Source of the DNA: an uncultured Paracoccaceae bacterium
GTDB lineage: Bacteria; Pseudomonadota; Alphaproteobacteria; Rhodobacterales; Rhodobacteraceae
NCBI GenBank assembly: GCA_947498985.1
Contig: CANMMF010000002.1
Location: 558,001-622,000, forward strand
Length of the DNA stretch: 64,000 nt
Reading direction: 5' to 3'
The position numbers were made by a program, and so were the translations under genes. Shown here piece by piece: positions 19,614-28,816 of the stretch (position 1 is its first letter; each line of letters begins with the position of its first letter). The notes beneath the pieces are model-generated. The model did not search any database, was not told the origin of the DNA, and worked only from the letters and a program-made list of their open reading frames with translations.

Positions 19614-21269
19614 ATGCCACACCGCCGAATCCTCTCGCTCTGGTTTCCCCGCCTGGGCGCCGAACGCCACCTCAGGGCCGAGCCGCATCTGGCCGGAGCC
19701 CCCTTTGCCACCGTGCGCGATATCGCCGGCGCGCAGGTTCTGGGCGCGCTGTCGCAACAGGCTTCCGCCGCCGGGCTGCATCCCGGCCAGCCGCTGCGCG
19801 ATGCCCATGCCATGTGTGCAGGCCTGCTGACCCGGCCCGCCGTGGCCCATCGCGAACAGGCCTTCCTGAACGCGATGCACCGCTGGGCGGGCAAGTTCTC
19901 TCCCTGGGTCGCGGCGGAACCACCCGACGCGCTGATCATCGACCTGACCGGCTGCACGCATCTCTTTGGCGGCGAGACGCAGCTGGCCGCGCAGGTCACG
20001 CAGGATTGCGACGATCTGGGGCTTTCGGTGCGCATCGGCATTGCCGACACGCTGGGCGCGGCCTGGGCGCTGGCGCGCTTTTCCGCCTCCGACCGGACCG
20101 GGCATCGCAGCGGCGACGCCATCGAGCAGGAGGCGCCCGCCACCCGCGCCAAAGCGGGCAAGCGGCGGCATTGGGAACGCGGCGGCGCGGCCCCGGCGGT
20201 GACCACCCGCAGCACCGCCGAAGACCGCATCGCCCCCATCGGCAAGAGCTATTCGGCGCTGGCCGGTCTGCCGGTGGCCGCCTTGCGCATCGACGCGCAT
20301 ACCCAGGCCCAGCTGAACCGTCTGGGGTTGCGCCGCATCGGTGATCTGCTGGGCCAGCCCCGCGCCGGTCTTGCCCGGCGCTTTGGCCGCGGGCTGGTGG
20401 ACCGGCTCGATCAGGCCATCGGCAGCGCGCCGGAACCGGTGAGCCCCACCCCCGCGCCGGAACGCTTTGCGGTACGGCTCTCCTTTCCCGATCCTATCGG
20501 GCTGGCCTCCGATGTCGCCGCCGCCCTGGAACGGATGGCCACCCAGCTATGCACCCGGCTCAAGAGCAAGGGCCGCGGCGCGCGGCAGCTGCGGCTGGAG
20601 GCCTATCGCTGCGATCACAGCATGCAATGGCTGACCGTAACGGCGGCGGTGGCAAGCCACGACCCCTATCGGCTGATGCCGCTGCTCAGGCTCAAGATCG
20701 ACGGTATCGATGCCGGTCCCGGGATCGACATGCTACGGCTCGAGGCGGTGGGGCACGAGCCCCTGCATGCCCGCCACATGGCCGGTCACGCCGAAGCCGC
20801 CGCCCGCGGCCGCGCCCGGCAAGGCGACGGCGCAGCGCTGGAGGATCTGATCGGACGGCTGGGCGCGCGGATCGGCATGGACGCGATCACCCGCCGTCAT
20901 CCCGGAGAAAGCCACATCCCCGAAAAGGGCGCCCAGGTGCTGGCCGCGGCCTGGTCCGAACCCTCGGGCGACTGGCCTGCTCCTGCCACACCGCGCCCGC
21001 TGCTGCTGTGGCCGCCGGAGCCGGTCAACGCCCCCGACAGCCCCACCCCGCCTGCGCGGTTCCGCTGGCGCGGGCGCGATTTCGCCACCACCGGCCGGGC
21101 CGGGCCGGAGCGCATCGCGCCCGAATGGTGGCTCGACGATCCCGCCTGGCGCTCGGGCCCGCGCGATTACTGGCGGGTGGAGACCGATCACGGCGACCGG
21201 CTGTGGCTCTTTTATGCCCATGGGGCCGCACTTTCGCCGGGCTGGTTCTGCCACGGCGCCTTTGCCTGA
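19614..21269 (+). CDS. imuB: ImuB, Y-family polymerase-like mutasome protein
   Basis: A 551-residue protein. The N-terminus RRILSLWFPRLGAERHL is characteristic of ImuB rather than DinB/UmuC. In known systems ImuB lacks catalytic acidic residues and bridges ImuA, the beta clamp and DnaE2 during SOS mutagenesis. A Y-family palm/fingers region (about 5-170), thumb/HhH region (LNRLGLRRIGDLLGQPRAGL) and little finger are followed by the ImuB-type tail (PARFRWRGRDFATTGRAGPE and EWWLDDP). ATG 19614 comes 16 bases after the SOS box. No imuA or dnaE2 lies next to it, which is unusual because these normally form one operon. Confidence 0.9.
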   Translation: MPHRRILSLWFPRLGAERHLRAEPHLAGAPFATVRDIAGAQVLGALSQQASAAGLHPGQPLRDAHAMCAGLLTRPAVAHREQAFLNAMHRWAGKFSPWVAAEPPDALIIDLTGCTHLFGGETQLAAQVTQDCDDLGLSVRIGIADTLGAAWALARFSASDRTGHRSGDAIEQEAPATRAKAGKRRHWERGGAAPAVTTRSTAEDRIAPIGKSYSALAGLPVAALRIDAHTQAQLNRLGLRRIGDLLGQPRAGLARRFGRGLVDRLDQAIGSAPEPVSPTPAPERFAVRLSFPDPIGLASDVAAALERMATQLCTRLKSKGRGARQLRLEAYRCDHSMQWLTVTAAVASHDPYRLMPLLRLKIDGIDAGPGIDMLRLEAVGHEPLHARHMAGHAEAAARGRARQGDGAALEDLIGRLGARIGMDAITRRHPGESHIPEKGAQVLAAAWSEPSGDWPAPATPRPLLLWPPEPVNAPDSPTPPARFRWRGRDFATTGRAGPERIAPEWWLDDPAWRSGPRDYWRVETDHGDRLWLFYAHGAALSPGWFCHGAFA

Positions 21270-21349
21270 CACCACCCGCGGCCCGCCTCTGGCCAAGCCG
21301 CGCGCGCCATGCCAAAACCCCGCTCGCGCATCAGCAGGAGAGCCGCCCA

Positions 21350-22225
21350 ATGCCCACAGCCTCGCTCATCGCCCGCCCCGGCGCGCTTGACCCCGCGCTG
21401 GTCGAAAGCCTGCGAAACGCGCTGGGCGGCGGCACGGTGGACTGGCTCTCTCCGGACGAAGCGGCGGAGTTTCCGCTCGCCGCCATCCCCACCCATCTTG
21501 CAGAGCTGCGCGACAGCATCGCCGATCAGGCCGATCTCAACATCCTGAAGGACGGCCCGCGCCGCAAGGCCATGCTGCTGGCCGATATGGACAGCACGAT
21601 GATCCAGCAGGAATGCATCGACGAGCTGGCCGAAGAGGCGGGGGTCGGCGCGCGGGTCAGGGACATCACCGCCCGCGCGATGAACGGAGAGCTCGATTTC
21701 GACGCCGCCCTGACCGAACGCGTGGCGCTGCTGCGCGGCCTGCCGGAGACGGTCATCGACCACGTGGTCGCCACGCGCATCACGCTGATGCCGGGCGGGC
21801 CCGAATTGCTCGCCACGATGAAGGCCAACGGCGCCTATGCCGCGCTGGTCTCGGGCGGGTTCACTGCCTTCACCGCGCGCATCGCGGGCATGCTCGGCTT
21901 TGACGAGAACCGCGCCAACACCCTCGAGGCCGCGGATGGCACCCTCACCGGCACCGTCGGCCTGCCGATCCTGGGACGCGCGGCCAAGGTCGAGGCGCTG
22001 GAGCAGATCACCGCCCGGCGCGGCCTGACCGCCGCCGACGTGCTGGCGGTGGGCGACGGCGCCAACGATCTCGGCATGCTGACCCGCGCGGGCATGGGCG
22101 TCGCGCTGCATGCCAAGCCCTCCGTGCAGGCGCAAAGCGACCTGCGGGTGAACCACGGCGATCTCACCGCACTCCTGTTCCTGCAGGGCTACCCGCGCAG
22201 CACTTTCCTGACCGGCCCAAACTGA
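21350..22225 (+). CDS. serB: phosphoserine phosphatase
   Basis: A 291-residue HAD enzyme releasing serine from phosphoserine, the last step of serine synthesis. Motif I is LLADMDSTMIQQECIDELA with the nucleophile Asp in DMDST; motif II is LVSGGFTAFT; motif III/IV is GDGANDLGML with conserved Lys in AKVEALEQI. The N-terminal 75 residues resemble a degenerate ACT-like region as in other SerB. ATG 21350 follows CAGGAG. It follows imuB by 80 bases in the same direction. Confidence 0.95.
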   Translation: MPTASLIARPGALDPALVESLRNALGGGTVDWLSPDEAAEFPLAAIPTHLAELRDSIADQADLNILKDGPRRKAMLLADMDSTMIQQECIDELAEEAGVGARVRDITARAMNGELDFDAALTERVALLRGLPETVIDHVVATRITLMPGGPELLATMKANGAYAALVSGGFTAFTARIAGMLGFDENRANTLEAADGTLTGTVGLPILGRAAKVEALEQITARRGLTAADVLAVGDGANDLGMLTRAGMGVALHAKPSVQAQSDLRVNHGDLTALLFLQGYPRSTFLTGPN

Positions 22226-22375
22226 CCCCGGCCAAAACCGCCACGTCACCTTCCTCTCGGCCAACCAGCGAACACGCATCGCGACCCGGACCCGCGGTCC
22301 TTCCGGCCTGAAAGACCCTCGCGGGAATCGCGGCTTTGCCGCGGCGGGGGCAGCACCCCAAGCGCCTGACCTCAG

Positions 22376-22395
22376 GACCGGCACCAAAGCCGGTC
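22376..22395. terminator. hairpin between convergent serB and Nudix genes
   Basis: GACCGGC-ACCAAA-GCCGGTC, a perfect 7-bp stem. No U-run follows, so terminator function is tentative. A second hairpin (CGCGGC-TTT-GCCGCG) is at 22329-22343. Confidence 0.35.
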
Positions 22396-22406
22396 GGATG
22401 CGCAGG

Positions 22407-22850
22407 TCACCGCCAGATCGCCTCCAGCGGGTCGTAATCGAACCCGCCGCCAAACGCGATCTGCGCCAGCCGCCCGGGCCGCAGTTTCAATCCGGCCATC
22501 TCGTCGCGGTCAAAGAACCGCCGTGCGTGCACCACCCCTTCGGGATCGCGCCAGTCGTCGCGCAATGCCCCCGCCTCCACCTGACAACGGAAAAACACTT
22601 CGACCTGGTGGAAAACGCCCGCGGGATCGTGGAACTCGTTCACCAGGCAGGGTGCGCCCACCGCGATCTGCAAACCGGTCTCCTCATGCACCTCGCGCCG
22701 GAGGTTGTCCGGCAGGCTCGCGCCGCGCTCCACGCCGCCCCCCGGAGCGCACCAGAGCGCGCTGCCCTTGTCTTCGGGCCAGGCATTGACCAGCAGCAGA
22801 CGGGCATCTTGCACGATCACCGCGCGCACGGCCAGTCGGGGTGAGGGCAT
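22407..22850 (-). CDS. Nudix hydrolase
   Basis: A 147-residue enzyme with a complete Nudix box starting at about residue 40: GGGVERGASLP followed by LRREVHEETGL, carrying the REUxEExGU core that binds the metal and pyrophosphate. The N-terminal strand LAVRAVIVQDARLLLVN fits the family. ATG 22850 is chosen because AAGGAGA lies before it. The substrate (a nucleoside diphosphate derivative) is unknown. Confidence 0.92.
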   Translation of the reverse strand: MPSPRLAVRAVIVQDARLLLVNAWPEDKGSALWCAPGGGVERGASLPDNLRREVHEETGLQIAVGAPCLVNEFHDPAGVFHQVEVFFRCQVEAGALRDDWRDPEGVVHARRFFDRDEMAGLKLRPGRLAQIAFGGGFDYDPLEAIWR

Positions 22851-22903
22851 TGCAACTCTCCTTTGGCCTTTCATAGGGCGGCCCCGGACGCTATTCCAGC
22901 GCC

Positions 22904-23716
22904 ATGCGCCTGATCCTTGCCCTCTGCCTGATGCTCACCGCCGCCGCCCAACCGGCGCGCGTCCACGCGCAACCTTCGGAGGGTGCGGAAACCGAATGCA
23001 TCGTCATGCTGCACGGGCTGGCGCGCACCCAGTATTCCTTTGCGCTGATGGCCGAGTTCTTCCGGCTGCGCGGCTACCGCGTGATCGTGCCCGGCTATCC
23101 CTCGACGCAGTTTCGCGTGCAGACCCTGGCCGATGTCGTGATCCCCGATGCCGTCGCCCGCTGCGAGGGGATGCGCGTTCACTTCGTCACCCATTCGATG
23201 GGCGGAATCCTGCTGCGCTTCTGGCTCAAGGACAACCGGCCCGAACGGCTTGGCGACGTGGTCATGCTGGCCCCGCCCAACCAGGGCAGCGAGCTGGTGG
23301 ACGAAATCGGCGGCTGGGAGATCTTCGAATGGCTCAACGGCCCGGCAGGTCAGCAACTTGGCACCGGCCCGCAGGATCTGCCGCAGCTTCTGCCCATCGT
23401 CGACTTCCCGCTTGGCATCATCGCGGGCAGCCAGTCGCTGAACCCCGCCTTTTCGGCCATCATTCCCGGGGTCGATGACGGCAAGGTCTCGGTCGAGGCC
23501 ACCAAGGTCGCGGGGATGAGCGCGCATATCACCATGCCCGTCACACATACATTCATCATGCAGTCGCCTGCCGTGATGGCGCAGGTGGCGCTCTATCTGG
23601 AGGAAGAGCGCTTCGAGGTCGGGCTCGACTGGACACGCTATTTCGACGCCCAGCAACTGGCCTGCCTGCTCGGGCTCTGCCCCGAGGATGACGCCGGCGG
23701 CACCGATGGCGATTGA
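22904..23716 (+). CDS. secreted alpha/beta hydrolase, lipase-like
   Basis: A 270-residue protein with a signal peptide (RLILALCLMLTAAAQPARVHA). The oxyanion region is IVMLHGLARTQYSF and the nucleophile Ser98 lies in the elbow FVTHSMGGILLRF, which resembles PGAP1-like and LipA-type acylhydrolases. The likely His is in PVTHTFIM. C-terminal Cys pair: LACLLGLC. The substrate is probably lipid or ester in the periplasm. Its end overlaps the next gene, indicating coexpression. Confidence 0.88.
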   Translation: MRLILALCLMLTAAAQPARVHAQPSEGAETECIVMLHGLARTQYSFALMAEFFRLRGYRVIVPGYPSTQFRVQTLADVVIPDAVARCEGMRVHFVTHSMGGILLRFWLKDNRPERLGDVVMLAPPNQGSELVDEIGGWEIFEWLNGPAGQQLGTGPQDLPQLLPIVDFPLGIIAGSQSLNPAFSAIIPGVDDGKVSVEATKVAGMSAHITMPVTHTFIMQSPAVMAQVALYLEEERFEVGLDWTRYFDAQQLACLLGLCPEDDAGGTDGD

Positions 23717-24854
23717 GGCGCGTTTCACCGGCGCCCGCGTGCTCCACCCGTCAGGCTGGCAGGACGCGCCCTTGACCATCCGCGACGGATGGATCGACGA
23801 CGGCCCTGCAGCGCGTGAGATCGATCTTGCGGGCTATGACATCCTGCCCGGCATCGTCGATCCGCATGGCGACGGGTTCGAGCGTCACATGGCGCCGCGC
23901 CGCGGCGCGCTGCGCGAACGCGAGGCCGGGGTGGTCGCCACCGCCGCCGAGCTGGCCGCCAACGGCATCACCACCGGCGTTCTGGCGCAGTTCTGGTCCT
24001 GGGAAGGCGGCATGCGCGGCCCGGAATTCGCCCAGGAGGTTTTCGCCGCCGTCAGCGCCGCGCGCCCGTCGCTGCCCATCGACCTGAAACTGCAGATGCG
24101 GCTGGAAACCCATGACCTCGACACCCACGCCCGCGCCGAAGAGGCCATCGACACCTGGCATATCGGCTACGTGGTCTTCAACGACCACCTGCCCCATGCC
24201 CGGCTGGCCGAAGGCCGCCGCCCACCGCGCCTGACCGGGCAGGCGTTGAAATCGGGCCGCAATCCCGAGGATCACCTGGCGCTGTTGATGGGTTTGCAGG
24301 CGCGTACCGCCGAGGTGCCCGCCGCCATGGACGCGCTTTGCGCCCGGCTCTCGGCGCGCGGCATCCTTCTGGGCAGCCACGATGACCATACACTCGAAGA
24401 CCGCGCGACATGGCGGGCGCGCGGCGCGCGGATCTCGGAATTTCCAGAAACCGAAGACGCCGCCCGCGAAGCGCGCGACGCCGCAGAGCCGGTCATTCTC
24501 GGCGCGCCCAATGTCGTGCGCGGCGCGTCCCATGCGGGCAATGCTTCCGCGCTCGATCTCATCGCCGCCGGTCTCTGCACCGCGCTGGCCTCCGATTACC
24601 ACTACCCCGCCCCCGCCCGCGCCGCGCGGCGCTGCGTGGAGCTGGGCCTGCTGGACTGGCCCGCCGCCTGGGCGCTGGTCTCCTCCGGCCCTGCCGAGCT
24701 GCTCGGCCTGACGGACCGCGGCACGTTCGACGCGGGCAAACGCGCCGATCTCATCGTCGTGGAGCGCGCCAGCCACCGCATCGCGGCCACCATAAGCGCG
24801 GGGCATATCGCCTGCCTTACCGGACGGGTCGCGGAACGGTTCTTTGCCGCCTGA
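23706..24854 (+). CDS. PhnM-like amidohydrolase (alpha-D-ribose 1-methylphosphonate 5-triphosphate diphosphatase type)
   Basis: About 382 residues of the amidohydrolase fold. Features of the PhnM group are the beta-strand region LPGIVDPHGDGFERH, the metal residues in LGSHDDHT, and the C-terminal DAGKRADLIVVE typical of amidohydrolases. In the C-P lyase pathway PhnM removes pyrophosphate from ribosyl methylphosphonate triphosphate. None of the other phn genes is nearby, and HGDGFERH differs from the HTDNLE of E. coli PhnM, so a different substrate is possible. ATG 23706 follows GGCGG; ATG 23688 is an alternative. The start lies inside the lipase-like gene. Confidence 0.8.
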   Translation: MAIEARFTGARVLHPSGWQDAPLTIRDGWIDDGPAAREIDLAGYDILPGIVDPHGDGFERHMAPRRGALREREAGVVATAAELAANGITTGVLAQFWSWEGGMRGPEFAQEVFAAVSAARPSLPIDLKLQMRLETHDLDTHARAEEAIDTWHIGYVVFNDHLPHARLAEGRRPPRLTGQALKSGRNPEDHLALLMGLQARTAEVPAAMDALCARLSARGILLGSHDDHTLEDRATWRARGARISEFPETEDAAREARDAAEPVILGAPNVVRGASHAGNASALDLIAAGLCTALASDYHYPAPARAARRCVELGLLDWPAAWALVSSGPAELLGLTDRGTFDAGKRADLIVVERASHRIAATISAGHIACLTGRVAERFFAA

Positions 24855-24950
24855 GCTTCATCTTGCCATTAAACTCCGGCGATGAATCGGCCAGCGGCCA
24901 AGAGGGGGCTGGCCCCATCCCTTGCCTGCAGCCCAGCACCATGCCTGCGC

Positions 24951-27755
24951 TTAATGCGCCTCGGCCCAGTTCGCGCCTTGCCCGGCATCGACAACCAGCG
25001 GCACGTCGAGCTTGACCACCGGTTCCGCGGCCCCTTCCATCACGTCGCGGGCCGCGGCGATCAGATCCTCGACAGCTTCCGTCTCGACCTCGAAGAGCAA
25101 CTCGTCATGCACCTGCAGCAGCATCTTTGCGGGCAGACCGGCGATGGCCTCCGGCATCCGGATCATCGCGCGCCGGATGATATCCGCCGCCGTGCCCTGA
25201 ATGGGCGCGTTGATCGCCGCGCGTTTGGCAAAGCCCGCGCGCGGGCCCTTGGCGGCAATCTCGGGGGTGTGGATCACCCGGCCAAACAGCGTCTCGACGC
25301 GCTTGTGTTCCTTGGCGAACCCCACCGTGTCGTCCATATAGGCCTTGATCCCCGGGAAGCGCTCGAAATAGCGGTCGATAAAGCCCTGCGCCTCGGAGCG
25401 CGGGATCCGCAGGTTGCGCGCCAGACCAAAGCCGGAAATGCCGTAGATCACCCCGAAATTGATCGCCTTGGCCTGTCGCCGCACATCCGGCGTCATCTCG
25501 TCGAGCGGCACGTTGAACATCTCCGACGCGGTCATCGCGTGGATGTCCAGACCCTCCCGGAACGCCTCTTTCAACGCCTCGATCCCGGCCATATGCGCAA
25601 GGATCCTGAGCTCGATCTGGGAATAGTCCAGCGACACCAGCACGCGGCCCTCGGGCGCCACAAACGCCTCGCGGATCCGCCGCCCTTCCTCGGTGCGCAC
25701 CGGGATGTTCTGCAGGTTGGGATCGTTGCTGGCCAGACGCCCGGTATTGGCGCCTGCGATGGAATAGGACGTGTGCACGCGACCGGTATCGGGGTTGATA
25801 TGCTCCTGCAGGGCGTCCGTGTAGGTCGATTTCAGCTTCGACATCTGCCGCCAGTCCATCACCCGCGCGGGCAGATCGTGCTCGGTCGCCAGATCCTCCA
25901 GCACATCCGCGGGCGTCGAATACTTGCCGTTCTTGCCGCGCTTGCCGCCATCCAGCCCCATCTTGTCAAAGAGAATATCGCCCAGCTGCGCGGGTGAGCC
26001 CACGTTGAAGGTTTCTCCGGCCAGCTCGTGGATCTCTTCCTCGAGCTGCGCCATCTTCTGCGCAAACATGCCCGACATGCCCGACAGCACCTGGCGGTCG
26101 ACCTCGATGCCCGCGCGCTCCATCTCCGCCAGTACCGGCACCAGAGGCCGCTCGAGCCCCTCGTACACCCGCGTCACCTTTGTACGGTGCAGTTGCGGCT
26201 TGAAAAGCTGCGCCAGCCTCAGCGTGATATCCGCATCTTCCGCCGCATAGCGCACCGCCTCGTCGAGCGGGACGCGGTCAAAGGTGATCTGGCTCTTGCC
26301 CGAGCCCAGCAGCGTCTTGATCGGGATCGGCGTGTGGCTGAGATAGCGCTCCGACAGCGTGTCCATGCCGTGCCCGTGCAGCCCGGCATTCATCGCGTAG
26401 GACATCAGCATGGTGTCGTCGATGGGCGCGATCTCGATGCCATACCGCGCCAGAACCTTGGCGTCGTATTTCATGTTCTGCCCGTATTTCATCACCGCCG
26501 GATCCTCGAGCAGCGGCTTCAACGCGGACAGCGCCTCTTCCAGCCCAAGCTGTCCGGCAATCAGATCCGACGAGCCGAACAGATCGTCCGCCCCCGCCTC
26601 GCGATGCGCCAGCGGGATGTAGCACGCCTCGCCCGCCTCCACGCACAGCGACACGCCCACCAGATCGCACAGCATCTCGTTGAGGCCGGTTGTCTCTGTG
26701 TCCACCGCCACATAGCCCCGCTCCTTCGCCCTGGCGATCCAGCTTTCCAACGCCTTCATGTCCTGCACGGAGACGTATTTCGACGGATCGATCGGCGGGG
26801 CCTCGGGCAGATCCGCATCGCTCGGATTGGCGCCTTCGGGCGTTGTGTCGGGAATGACCGGCGCCTCGGCGCCCAGGGCCTCGGCCACGCGGCGGCTCAG
26901 CGTGCGGAACTCCATCTCCGCGAGAAAGCTCAGCAACGCATCGGCATCCGGATCGCGCAGTTCCAGATCCTCCAGCGCGAAATCGAGCGTCATCTTGTCG
27001 TCAAGCGTCACCAGACGCTTGCTCAGTTCGATCTGTGCACGCTTGTCGATCAGCGTCTCGCGGCGCTTGGGCTGCTTGATCTCTCCGGCGCGGTCCAGAA
27101 GCTCTTCGAGCGTTCCGTATTCATTGATCAGAAGCGCCGCCGTCTTGATCCCGATCCCCGGCGCGCCGGGGACGTTGTCCACCGAATCCCCCGCCAGCGC
27201 CTGCACATCGACCACCCGTTCCGGCCCGACGCCGAATTTCTCCTCGACACCCTCGCGGTCGATGCGGCGGTTCTTCATCGCGTCGAACATCTCGACCCCG
27301 TCACCCACCAGCTGCATCAGGTCCTTGTCGGAACTCACGATGGTCACCCGGCCCCCTGCGTCCCGCGCCTGCACCGCCAGCGTGGCGATGATGTCGTCCG
27401 CTTCGAAACCCTCTTTCTCCTTGCAGGCGATGTTGAACGCCTCCGTGGCCCGCCGGGTCAGCGGGATCTGCGGGCGCAGATCCTCCGGCATCTCGTCGCG
27501 GTTGGCCTTGTACTGGTCGTACATCTCGTTTCGGAACGTGTGGCTGCCCTTGTCGAAGATCACCGCGATATGCGTCGGCGCGTCGGTGCCGTGATCCTTG
27601 CCGACATATTGCTGCAGCATGTTGCAAAAGCCCTGCACCGCGCCCACGGGCAATCCGTCGGACTTGCGCGTCAGCGGCGGCAGCGCGTGGAACGCCCGGA
27701 AGATGAAAGCCGATCCGTCGATCAGATGCAGGTGACAACCCTTGCCGAATGCCAT
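24951..27755 (-). CDS. polA: DNA polymerase I
   Basis: A 934-residue polymerase for Okazaki fragment processing and repair. In order: 5'-3' exonuclease (residues 1 to about 280; LHLIDGSAFIFRAFHALPP and GEADD-like GFEADDIIAT), 3'-5' exonuclease (from about 340; VAVDTETTGLNEM with DxE present), then the A-family polymerase with VSLDYSQIELRILAHMAG, AKAINFGVIYGISG and LQVHDELLFEVE. Length and motifs are complete. ATG 27755 follows AAGGAG; the upstream ATG at 27815 has no site. Confidence 0.97.
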   Translation of the reverse strand: MAFGKGCHLHLIDGSAFIFRAFHALPPLTRKSDGLPVGAVQGFCNMLQQYVGKDHGTDAPTHIAVIFDKGSHTFRNEMYDQYKANRDEMPEDLRPQIPLTRRATEAFNIACKEKEGFEADDIIATLAVQARDAGGRVTIVSSDKDLMQLVGDGVEMFDAMKNRRIDREGVEEKFGVGPERVVDVQALAGDSVDNVPGAPGIGIKTAALLINEYGTLEELLDRAGEIKQPKRRETLIDKRAQIELSKRLVTLDDKMTLDFALEDLELRDPDADALLSFLAEMEFRTLSRRVAEALGAEAPVIPDTTPEGANPSDADLPEAPPIDPSKYVSVQDMKALESWIARAKERGYVAVDTETTGLNEMLCDLVGVSLCVEAGEACYIPLAHREAGADDLFGSSDLIAGQLGLEEALSALKPLLEDPAVMKYGQNMKYDAKVLARYGIEIAPIDDTMLMSYAMNAGLHGHGMDTLSERYLSHTPIPIKTLLGSGKSQITFDRVPLDEAVRYAAEDADITLRLAQLFKPQLHRTKVTRVYEGLERPLVPVLAEMERAGIEVDRQVLSGMSGMFAQKMAQLEEEIHELAGETFNVGSPAQLGDILFDKMGLDGGKRGKNGKYSTPADVLEDLATEHDLPARVMDWRQMSKLKSTYTDALQEHINPDTGRVHTSYSIAGANTGRLASNDPNLQNIPVRTEEGRRIREAFVAPEGRVLVSLDYSQIELRILAHMAGIEALKEAFREGLDIHAMTASEMFNVPLDEMTPDVRRQAKAINFGVIYGISGFGLARNLRIPRSEAQGFIDRYFERFPGIKAYMDDTVGFAKEHKRVETLFGRVIHTPEIAAKGPRAGFAKRAAINAPIQGTAADIIRRAMIRMPEAIAGLPAKMLLQVHDELLFEVETEAVEDLIAAARDVMEGAAEPVVKLDVPLVVDAGQGANWAEAH

Positions 27756-27837
27756 GGCGCGCTCCTTGGTCGTGTCGCGCCCTTCATGCCACGGCCACCG
27801 GGACAGCGCCAGCAAAGACCCGTTGCGGGAAATTCGG

Positions 27838-27866
27838 TTGACGGCAAAGCGCGCGCCGCCCTAGCG
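27838..27866 (+). promoter_or_regulatory. candidate sigma70-type promoter of the secreted protein gene at 27900
   Basis: TTGACG, a 17-base spacer, then CTAGCG. The -35 is good and the -10 is poor; the start codon is 34 bases on. Confidence 0.35.
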
Positions 27867-27899
27867 TTTGTCATTCGCGCGGTTCTGAAGGGTCATTTC

Positions 27900-28436
27900 A
27901 TGAAGACATGTCTTTGCGCATTGGCGCTTTCACTGATGGCCACCAGCAGCGTGGCCGACCTTCTGGTCTTCACCTGGGAACAGGATGGCGATCTGCATTC
28001 CGCCTATCAGGGCACGCTCGATCTTTCCGGTCTGACAAAGGTCCAGGACACCAACCTGCCCGAGGCCCGCTCCTATGTCGCGTCCGGGCGCAGCTACTAC
28101 ATCAACAACCTGAAAGCCTATTTCGGCTATGATGGCGCGCGATCGGAACCGAAGACGGCAGGTGTCGGCGTGACGTTCAACCAGAGCGAAAGCAGCGGTG
28201 ACGGGTTCGGCTATCTCAGCAGCCAGGGCCGCATCTACCTGCCCAAAGGCTATGTGAGCGGCACGGAATTTTCCGGTGCGTCGGTCATTGCCGACAAGAC
28301 ATTGCCGGGGATCGGCGTGCCGGAGCCGGTGACGCTGACCCTGAGCTGGCGTGGCGACACCATCACCCATGTTTACGGATCGCCACCGCCCTGGCTCTCC
28401 TCCCCGACCAGCGGCGCGCCGATCTCCTCGGACTGA
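27900..28436 (+). CDS. secreted protein of unknown function
   Basis: A 178-residue protein with a clear signal peptide (TCLCALALSLMATSSVADLL, cleavage near VAD) and a mature part that looks beta-rich, with evenly spaced Tyr/Gly (SYYINNLKAYFGYDG, YLSSQGRIYLPKGYVSG). No Cys remains after cleavage. I do not recognise a family. GAAGGG precedes ATG 27900. It is a single gene divergent from polA; the far end shows no terminator. Confidence 0.75.
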   Translation: MKTCLCALALSLMATSSVADLLVFTWEQDGDLHSAYQGTLDLSGLTKVQDTNLPEARSYVASGRSYYINNLKAYFGYDGARSEPKTAGVGVTFNQSESSGDGFGYLSSQGRIYLPKGYVSGTEFSGASVIADKTLPGIGVPEPVTLTLSWRGDTITHVYGSPPPWLSSPTSGAPISSD

Positions 28437-28561
28437 CCTGGCCAAATCGGACACGCGTCGATCACGCCTTGTCAGGTGCGTCGCGACACGCGCCTCAGCG
28501 CTCACCCAAGCGACACGCCTGCCCCCGGAGGCATACGGGCGCCTCGCAAGTCAGGTCCGGC

Positions 28562-28741
28562 TCAGACCTTGTCCTCGAAATCCTTGTGCACGTATTTCGC
28601 GTCGCAATAGCCACATTCGACCCAGCCCTGGTCCAGCGGGATCTGCAGCCAGACCCGCGGATGGCCCAGCGCGCCTTCACCGCCATCACAGGCGATGCGA
28701 TAGCTGTCGACGATTTTCGTCTCCGGTGCCTCGATGCTCAT
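28562..28741 (-). CDS. zf-CHCC zinc-finger domain protein
   Basis: A 59-residue protein. It carries the Cys-His-Cys-Cys zinc pattern of the CHCC family: [16 protein letters not shown], and [10 protein letters not shown]. The same domain occurs in the NDUFS6-type subunit of respiratory complex I, and small free versions are common in alphaproteobacteria. Role unknown. GGAGAG lies before ATG 28741. Confidence 0.9.
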   Translation of the reverse strand: MSIEAPETKIVDSYRIACDGGEGALGHPRVWLQIPLDQGWVECGYCDAKYVHKDFEDKV

Positions 28742-28816
28742 ACGCGATCTCTCCAAAAGCGGCTTGCGACTTACCTGCGTTATGAGCAAAACCGCGCAGC
28801 AGAGCAAGGGGACCGC

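Noticed and set aside
19359-19830. Short plus-strand frames upstream of imuB as a possible imuA
   Set aside because: They lack ribosome sites and any RecA/SulA-like motif, and they run out of frame into imuB.
24882-27899. Long plus-strand frames antisense to polA (24882-25997 and 26028-27899)
   Set aside because: They mirror the codon bias of polA, show no domain, and the only real gene in that frame begins at ATG 27900.
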